From: Marthasterias glacialis
Lineage: Eukaryota > Echinodermata > Asteroidea > Forcipulatida > Asteriidae
Direction of reading: 5' to 3'
Assembly: GCA_911728455.2 (NCBI GenBank)
Contig: OU452227.1
Span: forward strand, 19,856,110 to 19,920,109
DNA: 64,000 bases
In this document: piece by piece, positions 48,601 through 60,600 of the stretch
Layout: every line of letters begins with the position of its first letter
Position numbering within the stretch: position 1 is the first letter of the stretch
Position numbers and translations under genes: made by a program
Notes under the pieces: model-generated
What the model was told of the DNA's origin: nothing
Seen by the model: the letters and a program-made list of their open reading frames with translations, nothing else
Databases searched by the model: none

Positions 48601-51600
48601 GCAACTCAAAATAAGAACTGAGAGTTGGTTTATATTTTTCATGTATGTGGGGTGAAGGAAGGTTGTTTTTGATTTAAAAAAAGGAGGTGGACAGGAAATA
48701 TTGAAAGAAGAATGAACAAAACTTGAGTTTTTATTACACCAATGAGTAGATTAAAGAGAGGCGGGGGGGGGGGGGGGGGCGGTAATTTTGGACTTGAATT
48801 TTCAGACCCTTTAATGGATATCTCTTTACAGAATCTCATGTAATTGGCTTTAGCCTGTTTATGTTTTTTTCACTCAGAGATGTTGTGCAGTTCAAATTGT
48901 GCATTATTTCAATTTGGCAACTAAAAATAAGAACTGAGAGTTGGCTTATATTTTTCATGTGTGTGGCAAGTACGATTTAAAGCTTTGGATGGTATAAGAA
49001 TTACAAGAAATTAGTTTATGGTTGACAGCCATGAAAAAAAACACCTTTCTTTTAGGAGAATGAGTAGTTTTGGGAAGAACCGAAAACGAGATAGTCTCGA
49101 TGGCCGTTTAGGAAACCACTGCTTGGGCATAAGCAGAAAATAGTGCTTAAAGATTTTCCGTTAAGCAAGATTAAGCCGGATAGCAGTCACAGATTGTACA
49201 TGTGACATGTTATTTTGGCTGGTAACCTTATTCTGGTAAGCATAATTTTATTAGTGCTTAGCTATTTTTTTGTGCTTAAGCAGCTCCATGAAATTGGTCC
49301 CAGGTCCTGAGCGGGATTCGAACTGGGGTCCACAGAGGTGAAAGTCAGGGAAGAAACCACTCAGCCAACCTGAACACCCGATGCAATACTTACTGTGTAA
49401 TCACTTTATCCTCCCTAAAATTAACACCAATACTTGCAGGAGAGCATCAGCACACTATTACAAACCCTCTCCTGAGATGTTCACCATTGATCACCCCCTA
49501 TAATTAAGTGTCACATCTCATAAAGAAAAGCCTGCCAGCAAAATAACTTTGCGGCAAAATTAAAATAGTTTGAAGCAACCCAAAGTCCACAGTTCAGCTC
49601 ATTATGGCCGCAGCAGTGCCGTGGCATCGCCGAGTCCTCATGCTCAATACCATCTGCCCGCATCAATAATTTCAAACCCTGACCTTCTGACATGCACAGG
49701 TCAGTCATTTCATGAATAATTCACGAGTTATGTAAGAACCCTGGGTGTGAACTGTTCAGGCATACCATATAAAGACATGTCTTTTGACTGCACTCATTGC
49801 ACTAACATCTGGTGCAGCATGATGCAACACAAGCCTTGGTTTTATAAAGTCAATGAAATATATACTCTCAGTTTTTTTAAGATACTTATCAGATAGCACA
49901 TGGCCTCTGTGTGTATTTTCCCTCACTTATATCTTTTCATGTAGCAACACTGTATGGATGATAAAAATTACTGAACACTATTTAGTTTCTGATGAGGTGA
50001 GTTTGCCGTTATTCAGAGTTGGCATAACAGCCAACATTAAAAATGGTAATAGCCTGTCATCAGTATGGAGAGTGTTAATATGATTAAGGGGGCATTCACA
50101 ATAATCATAGTTTATAAATGTCAATCTTTTTTTCGGGTCAAAAGAAATAACTTCAAATCAAAATTCAGTGTTCAATTAAAATAGTAGAAAGAACAAATTT
50201 TAAAGGAGGAAAAAAAACACCCAGCGACCTTTTCCAGATCATCTATCATCGTGCTGTTCATTTCCTCTTCTGTTTCAACTACAAAGTTGCCAGCTGGAAG
50301 CCAGGAAAAGCCATTGCAAACTCCAGAGCTGGGAGATTATTGATCAAAATTATCTGCCTCATTTGCGGCATTACTTTGTTCTTCAGTGTATAGGATAGAT
50401 TGAATAGTCTGTCGTTATTTAAGAGTGGAAGTTTGGGGTGGGTGGGTGGATGGGTCAAGACAATTTCGAAAGAAGATCAACATTTTTAATTGGCCCCTAA
50501 GCAGAAAATTCACTCGATTGGTTTGTGACATTCACTTTCAAACAACTCCGGATACCAAAAAAAAAAAAACCTTTTAGTTTCCAGATAAGGTCACATGGAG
50601 TTTGCTGCATCTGCTAAAAACCTTGAGGCAAAAATCTTTGCACTGTTGACTTTAAAAATGGCATTTTGCTACCGAGACACGCGATGTGATAAATTATCGT
50701 GGTTTTGTTTGACATTACACTACTTTGAGTACTGTTTATTTTCACGTTTGGCAAATGTACAGAAGAATATACATGACACCGTTTTAGATATTTACATTTC
50801 TGGTTATAGTTATCATAATGGAATAATCCAAACGAGAAAGGATATTGTAATTAGTCATTCTTTTTTCTCTTTTTTTTTAGTAAAGTGGAACTACAACAAG
50901 TGACAGATGCTTTTGTGCCATGTCAGTTTATGTTAGGGGAGGGAATATGCCATGATAAACCAGCCGTGTCCCATTAAAGAATAAGGAAATACAAACTTTT
51001 CCAGGTCTGTCATTAATCTTTTTCTTTTTTTTCATAGACACTACTTTGCCTTCATTTCTTGAAGAGGTGTTCAACAGTTATAGGCTTATGGGGACTCTTT
51101 GGTTAGGGGGTTAAGGGTCTTTTGTTCGGTTGGCGGGGCGGCGGGGGGGGGGGGGGGGGGGGCAACTTCCCCCGTACCCCCTGGCTTGTACGCCTATAGA
51201 GCGTTCTCATTGACATCACATTTCCACCATGCGGGAGGACAGCTACGCACATGGCATGAGCTATTTGTACACAGCTCTATGGCAAGATACGCACACATGT
51301 CACCATTCAGCGTTGCATTTCTTATACGCGTAGAACATGTTCACATTGCGCGCACCTACCGGTACTGATTTCTGTGCGTTACGCGCGCGTGCTTGTATTC
51401 CAACATGTCAGCCGATACATCATACGAGAACGCTCTATATGACAATAGTAGAAAAACTGCAATATATTAAGGATGAATTCATCCAAGTTTGTAGCTGCAC
51501 CATCACTTCAAAAATTCCTGTGGACAGTATACATGTGGATCACTAAGACAATTCACGGTTGGTCTTTAATTAATGTAGTGAGTAGTACAGGGATGGGAGG

Positions 51601-54600
51601 TAGGGCGCAGTTGCCTGTGCTGTGACAGTCACTCAGGATTTAGTGAAAGTCGTAAATTATAAGTGAAGAATGCTTAAAGGAAGTTGGCACAATTGTGATT
51701 TAACTATCACCTTTCAAATCCATTCAATTCAATTCAATATTTTATTAGTCATGTGAAAAAGTACATGAAATTTCTTTTCCTGGTGTGAAAAGTATATAAT
51801 ACAAATTTCAAAAGCCACAGAAAATGACACCACTACATACATATACAATAAAAAGGTGAACAAGATATTAACCTAATTACAAAAACAGTAGAATACTTAT
51901 TTTGATACTTTGCTAAACACTTTTTTGGGCGTGGCCTGTCATTGCGACCGGGCAGTCAAGTGCACTGGACTCAAGCTCTGGATGTTTCTGATCAGCAGAG
52001 TATGGGTTCGAGTCCCGGTCTTGACATTTGTGTCCTTAAGCAAGACACTTAACCATTAGGCCTATTGCTTCGTCCCTCGGATGGAACGTAAAGCCATAGT
52101 CCCATGTGTTGTGTAATGCACACTAAAAAGAACACAGTACACTTATCATTGAGAGAATGGGCTGGCCCCTGTGTTTCTGGTATAATAAATTATTGTATAA
52201 CAAAAAGGCCATAAAGTTTTCTCCTCCAAAAGCAGATGATCCGACCAAAGGCTTGATACAAAATAATATCAACGTGTATAATAATCAGTTAATAATAAGC
52301 TGTTTACACTTTTGACAATATACTGTTTACACTTTTTAATTGTTAAGGTATAGTTTTCGTTCAGTGCCAGTGCAATTCAATGTTTAACTTAATCACAGAT
52401 CTCATGAAGGGTGTGTGGACTTGTGTTCATCTGAAGTCTGTAAATGTTGCTACCGTCTCCTCTCTGTTCTTTGTAATTAGGTAAATACCTTGTTCACCTT
52501 TTTATTGTTTATTTATGTAGTGGTGTCATTTTCTGTGGCTTTTGAAATTTGTATTGTATACTTTTCACACCAGGAAAAGAAATTTCATGTACTTTTTAAA
52601 CATAACTAATAAGATATTGAATTGAAATGAAAGGTGATAGTTAAGTCTCAACTGTGCCAACTTCCGTTAAAGCATTCTTCACTTACAATTTACGACTTTC
52701 AGTAACACATCAAAATGTGAGCTTGATCTGTGGATGATACAATTTTCTCTTCTAAAATAAATGTCCTACCCCAAAGCAATTTATGACCTACTTACTAAAA
52801 AAAAATACTGGTGATAGTATGTTCAAGGCTCTAGTGTAATGTCAGCTGTACTGCGCATTCCTGAACATTAGAATTTACTGGCGCCACCAAATGCATCTCG
52901 CCATCCACCTCCTCCTCCTTATCAAACGTCCGCCTCAAGTGCCTCTCATAGATGCCTCTCATAGATACGATCTCTTTACTAGCATGCCACTTCTGGGGAG
53001 AAATATTTCAGATAGCTCTGCTTTCACGCCTCAGATAGAAGAAGAAAACAATTCTTGCCGGGGAGAGGGGGAGGGGGGATGGAAACTGGGTGTTTATGTT
53101 CACAGCAGGTTGATGGTGGCTATTGCTTATCCACAATCGATCCTCTTAACTCCCGAATAAATAAACCAGTTGGAACATTTCCAGTGCAGGGATATGGAAA
53201 ATTTAAGCAGAGTGCTGTATGATATTTTCTCATTCAATATATTATTAAGTGATGGCTTCGGGACTATATAAGTGTAGCAAGTAGAACATTTGGAAGACAA
53301 CTTTTTATATAATTTGAGGACAAACTAGCACTGTTGATCTGAATGGGCTTCTTATCTATGCAAGCTTTTTAGAGGTAGTCAGGGTGCCATGGTGAATAAA
53401 TCAGCCAAAGAATTCAGGACAAAATGTAATTTATCAAAATTTGGTTTTAGATTTATTTATTTTTTTGCAAAGGTCGTGTACGACATTAGTAAGATTGAAA
53501 ATATAAATGTTTACAGATTTGCCCTTACATGGTATATAGATGGTCATGGTGGAAAAGTTCCCTTCAGATGTTTTTGCCTGATATGAAAAGTTGTTGAGAA
53601 TTGAGTAAAACAGTTATTTTTGATCTCCCAAGTCCGAAATACACTGTTTGAAAACAGTGAGAGAGTTTTTCACTGTTTTCTTGTAAGTCCCATGAGCGAT
53701 TGAAGCTTAAAACTTTCACAGGTTTGTTATTTCATGGATATGTTGGATCGCACCAAATGTGGATACTGGTCTTGGACAAAAAACCAATGTCGGTCGCGTG
53801 CTTTAGATTTATTGAAAGAAGTGATCCGTCCATGAACTGATGAAGGACAGTCACACCCATCCCAAACCTAAAAATGTTGTTATGTGTGGTCATGTAAAAA
53901 AGGCTGTAAATGCTCAAGTATAACACCCTCTAGACCAGTGGCGTAAACAGGGGAAGGGGTGAGACAGGGTGGACAGGAGCTACCCCGCTCAGAACCCTTG
54001 CCCCCTGCCCCCACCCCCGCTTTTCCCCCATCCCCCCCAAATGAGATTGAAAAAAATGCACAATTGGAATGGTTTGATACATTGAATAGCCCACCCCCTC
54101 CCCCCAAAAAAAATAAAAATAAATAACAATAAAACTGTCTTTGCCCCTGCTTGGCCCCCGACCCCCCACCCCACTGCTCTTGATGTCAAGACCAGAGATT
54201 GGTCTGTAGACCAAGGGGACACAGTGAGTGCTACCAACTTTTCATGATGGTCTACATACTAAAACACATCCCCTCACCGTTGGACGCTTTGATTCTAGTC
54301 AGCTATCCTAATTTGGCCCGTCTGTTTATACCGGTCTCAATGACTCTCAAAGTCCTAATCAAGTGTCAACTTTAATGAGCAATAATTGGCGTTGTGCACT
54401 GTATACCAAAAGGTGAGACGAGCATGTAATTACAGCACCAGCCAGCCGGCCCTCACCCTACTGGGTGGACTACTGCATTCCATTCCTGCTCTGGTGCAGA
54501 CTCTCCACCAGAATGAAGGTATGTTACATGTATCAAAATACCCATCAAACGCTGGTAGGCTTTGCTCTACAAAGTTAGACCTATGTATGGTTCAAGTTCA

Positions 54601-57600
54601 CTTTTAAGGTTAAAGAAGGGCTGTAAGGTCAAATTCAGTTTTGTGTGGCACTAATATTTCATGAGATAGAGTCCTTATAAAACTGGTGAAAAAAATACAA
54701 GTCTCTAACTTCATGTTAAAATGATGTAAAATGTCATTTTGTTTAACATTAAATTTGAAACATGTGAAAAACAGAAGATCCTGTGTATCAGATCAGACTA
54801 TATTTAAATCCATTTACTAAAAAGGTCTGTCATGAAATAAAGATTGGTTCTGAAGATAGCTGGTCTTTGCTGGAGGTGGGGGGTCCCTTTTCATGATTGT
54901 TGTTTATATAGTCATTTACATGTAAGTGGGAAACATAAAAAAGAACTCTGTCTTCAAATCGTGTGAAAGTATTTCTCATTTTTTTCAGAGCCATTGATTG
55001 ACTTTGTGCTGACTGGCCTCACCTACCCTGATGAAAAAGTCAAATCCTCCTGTGCCTTCATTCTGGCACATTGTGTGGCTTCATCAACAGAGGGCAGCAG
55101 GCAGGTTTCCTTGGCTCATCAGAGTCAGCTCACCAGTTGTCTCCTGCCACTGCTGGCAACGGCTCAGGGAAATGACTTGAGAATCAACGCTATGGGTAAG
55201 CCCTCATGTGGGACATCTTGACCAAGCTCACATCCAGATAAATATTTTGTTGCTGGTTAAAATCCTAGTCATGACAATCATGGTGCTCTTTATAGCGAGA
55301 CACTTAAAACATAATTTGCTTCCCTTCACCCAGGTGTACAGATTGATGGGGACAGAGATGAGGACCTAGATTGTAAAACTATGGTGTTATACAGCAAAAA
55401 ATTTAAACAAAAATTTGCTTTCCTTCACTCAGGTGTTCGATGAAGACCTAGATTGTACAATGGTGTTATAAAACATAAACTGCTTCCCTTCACCCAGATG
55501 TACAGATGGATATAGATTGTACAGTTAGCAGTCTGCTTGACTGTTTTTGCTCTCTTCAGGGAGTTTTTCAGAAATTCCTAATTGTTACGTTTTGTTTTGA
55601 ATTGTGTTACATGTAGGCCTGTTAAAGAACCTACTGGAGGATGAGGAACCCACAAGAATTTTGATGCAGTACCAGGGAAAAACCAGTTTGGCATCCATTT
55701 TGAAAAAGGTGAAGTTTAGCCAACGAAGATAGATACCATTGGGTAACTGCAAAATTATTAATTCTATACCCAACCAGATTTTGAGAACCCCTCAACCCGT
55801 ATACTTCCCCCGGATCCCCTGCATTTTGTTTTCTCAGCTAAAAGTGCAGCAAGACCTGACAGAAATGACTGCATCAGCTGGGATTGGCAGTGGGTTTTAA
55901 TAAGTCATCTAAAGTTTAAACTTATCACAAATCATAGACATTGCAGTTTAGGTACTGGAGTTGTCCAAGTCTGAATATTTCTGACTTGGTGTGGAGTGTC
56001 TGACTTTAATCTTTTCCTCGGTTTCACCATTTTGCAGGGGGTGGGGAGGGGGATGCTGGGAGGGGATTGGGGTTGCCCCACAATCTGCAAACCTGTTTCC
56101 ACTCGTGACTATGATTTTGGTCTGTAAATCCTATGAGGGTTGTTAGTGTCAAATTGTTGTTCACAATCATCCATTTTAACTTTGAGAACTGCGAAAAAAA
56201 CCAAAAGCTGCTCTTACAGTTTCATTATATCACAAGCACCATTACTTCCGCCATTATTTAGATGCTGTTGAGTAGAGATGACGTCTTGCAGGTTACCAGC
56301 GTGCAGTGCACGGCTCGGGTGATGCTCCATCAGAGGATGCAGCAGGTGCCGTGTCAGTATGCTGAGGAGTTACTGAACGGTGATGTGGCTGAGTTCCTCT
56401 ATGAGACCCTAGCAACAACAAACGGCTTATTGTTGAGGTACGTTTTTTGCTTCATAATTTTTATTTCGTTTTTTGGGGGTGAACAAATAATTTTTACAAT
56501 TTCACAACAAGGATGACGTAAGCAACCATCCTGAGAAATATCTTCGTCTATAAAAATGGGAGACTTTTGGGGATGCCAGGTGGCAGCAGACTTACCAGAT
56601 AAATTCATTCTTCTTGGAAACTTGCGCATGCTCAGAACTACGTTAGTACTATGGAAAATTGACTGGTAAGTTTGCAGCCACCCAGCGTTCCAAAGTCTAC
56701 CATTGTGACCTTGTGCAAGAAATTGTTCCCAACACTTGCAGGTCTGGTTATACTTCACTCTTGTAAGGGCAAGGCAGAAGGCAGTCAATCCCCGGTAAAG
56801 GGTACCTCAATGAAGACAACTTTCTACATGTATAGTATTTCAAGGGGCACCAAGGCAATGACCCAGGGGCATGGAGGCGATTGCCTTTTTTGCCTCCGCG
56901 AAGTTTCCAGCCTGCACCGGTTTTCTTGTTTTAATTCGTTGAATCAAAATAGAAAATCTGAAAATGCATGAAATCTGTGACAAACAGTATAATATTTGGT
57001 GTTTTCTCAGCAAACGTGACCTCCTAACTTGCTAAATTTTCACAGGTTGGTTGTAGGTTGTGTTTAATAAAATCTAGCCATAGAAATGAATCTACTCTTC
57101 TAAAAACCAATGCTGTACTATAACTTTACGAACAAAAATGCTTTTTTTTTTTTATTTCATTATGAAAATGATTAGAGGTGAAAGTTTAGAAAACAAAATG
57201 TGGGTATTCATTATGGGTAGCAGGGGGATTTTTGCTGCAGGACTCTGGGGGAAGGGAACTGAGGTTATGACACATCAATGTATGGTTGAAACCAAAAAAT
57301 GATATTCACCAACTGAGTTATCAAATTATAATTTTTTGTAATCTTATTTTCTCACCATTCCAAGAAAATGAAATTTTAGTGTTTTTTATCATCAGTTCCA
57401 CATTCTGCTGTCTACTTCTTTTCACTGAGATTGGCAGCTTCTTCAGTAAATGCCACACTGTCTATGGCATTGAATCTATCATCAGAGCAATACAGCAAGG
57501 GGCTAAACTCAACAATGCGGAGGCTTTAAACCATGGGTAAGGGCTCTCTAGAGGGCATTAGTGAGATCGTGGCGAGGTCTTTAATATAAAATAATGACTT

Positions 57601-60600
57601 GTTATGGGTGTTAATTGGAAATGAGTGGAATGAAAGATAGCATTAACCACAGCAATAGGCTAAACTCAATGCTGAGGCTTTGAACCATAGGTAAGGACTC
57701 CAGAGGGCAATAGCGAAATCATGGCGAGGTCTTTAATAGAAAATAATGACTGGGTATGGGTGTGACTTGGAAATGGGTGGAGTGAGAGAAAGTCATACCG
57801 TTAGAGGGTATTAATCAACAATGCTGAGGCTTTAATGCTGAGGCTCCTAGTAGAGGGCATTAGTATGAATGACGAGGCCTTCAATCGAAAATAGTGACTG
57901 GAGATGGGTTTGACTTAGAAGTGGGCCAAGTGAAAGATAGCAATACAGCAAGGGGCTTAACTTGGCAATACCGAGGCTCTGAACCATGGGTTATGGCTTT
58001 AGTGGGCATAAGTGGAATCATAGCGAGGTCTTTAGCAGACAATTATGACTGGGTTAGGGTGTGACAAGGAAATGGTTGGAGTGAAAGACAGCAATACAGC
58101 AAAGTTATAGCTGTAATTGGAAAAGTAGGGCAAAGGGAAGATGTTAACTAAAGGAGGTGAATGGTCTCTGAATCACAAGTTTGTTTTTGTTTTTGTTTCG
58201 TTTTTTTTTTGCTCTCCGAATAGGTTGCAACTTTTGTCAGAAATCTTCAACAAGTGAGTATTATGTTAATAGTTGCATGGCTTTGTGTATTCATTGGAAA
58301 CTAGTAAAATGGTATTTATGCACTTCTAAAAACCAATGGTATCATTCCATTAAATGCCCTGATGATCTGCAGTAGTAACAGTGATGGTTATGATAGCGAA
58401 TTTACAAGTTGATTGGTTCTGTCTAATGAGATACGGAATAAGCCCTGCGAATGTTTGTTACTCAGACGACCGAAATTAACACCATCACAGTGGTAGGTTT
58501 TGTTGTCAGACAAAACGAGCGTTCTTGTTATGATTTGTCCATTGCAGACAACCAAGGGATATCCACCTGATGAATAACGAGTCTACCCTCACACAGCTTA
58601 GCTCGTTGCTGACAGACTGTATGGCACACCCTGACATAAACGTGGTCATACACGCCACCAAGACACTGACCAACCTGCTCAGGTAAATAGCGCACTTAGG
58701 CTTGATCGAATAAGATATGCAATTAAACATCCCCTTTTAAAGATACAATGGAAATAAAACGTAAATAATAAAAAGTAGCTTTTGCAAACTTTTTACCTAC
58801 CAAAATGACATGTGGAAATACTAAGTGGTAATAACAACCTCATGTTGGGACCTTTGCAGAGTCTTTCTTAAAGGCTAAAAAACTTTTAAAATAAGGTAAG
58901 TTTTATGCCCCATGAACTCGCACTTAACCAGTTATGGTTCTCCTTTTTGCCAGAAGTCCACCAATTCAACCAATTCAACCAAATCAACCAAATCACCCAA
59001 TTCAACCAATTCAACAAATTCAACCAATCACCCAATTCAACCAAATCACCCAATTCAACCAATTCAAACAATTCAACTAATTTAACCAAATCAACCAATT
59101 CAACCACATCAACCCAAAACAACCACATCTAGATGTGGGAATTGGAGCAAATCAAGCCAAGCCATCAGATGCTAGTCACCAGAATTAATGGTATGTGACT
59201 CCAATAGGCAAACTCTTGTTTGTTTTTGTCATTGTCGAGTCTACACAAAAATATCAAAATTTTTGGCTTTTGACAGACGGGACCACCTTCCAAGTCCAGT
59301 ACAGTTCCAGTCCCTAATCACCCCCCTTCAAGCCATGCTAGACAGCCTCCAGCGTCTCCCAAAGCCTCTGGCTGGTACAAGTCACCGCTCACACAGTAAG
59401 CGCACCCATCATAGACACCCTGGGCAAGAAGGGTTAAGTAGACACCCCTCTAAGCAGGAGATGTTACTCAGTGAGGGGCTTGGAGCAGTGCAGAAGGCAT
59501 TCAGGTAATACAACTTGCTTTGCAAGCATGAAAGTAATTCTCAAACAGGTAGATCCCCGTGCTGACGCTTCCCAGGTTATATCCATAGAGCTAGCTCTGT
59601 GGTTGTATCGTATAATGGGGTGTGATCCCTGGCTACACGGCAGTAACCGGTTGATTGGCTTCTGACTGCCCCCCCCCCCCCCCCCCTACCGAGCAAAGAT
59701 ATTGACAAAGTAAGGAGACCGCCAACATTAGGGCTGGATAGCTCAGTTGGTAGAGCGTCGGTACGTATAGCCAGTGGTCGCAGGTGCAAATCCCGCTCCA
59801 GTCAATTTTTCTTTGTTCACCCCAAAATTTATTGACAAATTTACCCAGTCTTTTTTCTTGTGGTTTATTGCTTGATGTTATTAGTCATAATATTATAATC
59901 AATTAAAATCAAGTGTCCTCCTCAAGAAAAGAAAATAAGTGTTAAGTTTTGGATTCAAACCCACACTTGACCTCTAGAAGACTCTGGAAGACTCGACCTC
60001 TAGAATTTGAGTCCGGTGTACTGCACCATTCAAGCATGACATGCCTAAGATTCAGTTGATTGAACTGCATGTATACTTGCCCTCAAAAGAACCATTCTGT
60101 ATCCTGATGAACATTGCTTTGAAGATTTCTCATTTCGATTCCTTCCGTCAGACTAGCCACTGATTGTCTCAACGACCCAAGTACGACAGAGAATCGATTC
60201 ACAGCACCACCGAGCTCCCAGACGACAGACGACAAGATTCAAAACGCTGGACTGGCTTCCCTTATCCAATTCCTCATGCAGGCTGTGGATACAACCTGCA
60301 TTCCAATCGCCATGGTAACACTCAAGTATTCTATGAAGAACAACAAAATGCTCTTTCTGTTTTTATTTTTCAGACACTTTGCCCGACTTTTGAGATGCTC
60401 CCTAACTTCTGAGAAATCTGGGAACCTTGTATATGAGTTTTAACATGTAAAAAGAACAAAATCACATATTTTATCCTGTCCAAAATGTTTAAATATGCGC
60501 AAGGCTTACACAGTATATTGCTAAATTCTTCTCTTCTAATGGATTAGCGTTCACACATCTGTTAACAAATTTCTCAGTTGACATCAATTTCTTGTTTGCG

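Noticed and set aside
50595-50903. 102-codon plus-strand open frame in a MEI1-like intron
   Set aside because: AT-rich composition, no recognisable domain, no fitting splice phase with neighbours, and ends in a T-rich tract.
58905-59132. Open frames through the TTCAACCAA array (Asn/Gln-rich on plus, Trp/Leu-rich on minus)
   Set aside because: A 9-bp repeat keeps frames open automatically; no splice or start evidence.
60164-60412. 82-codon plus-strand frame overlapping exon m14
   Set aside because: It is a different frame from the one that joins m13 and m15 in phase, and its peptide is low-complexity and Arg-rich.
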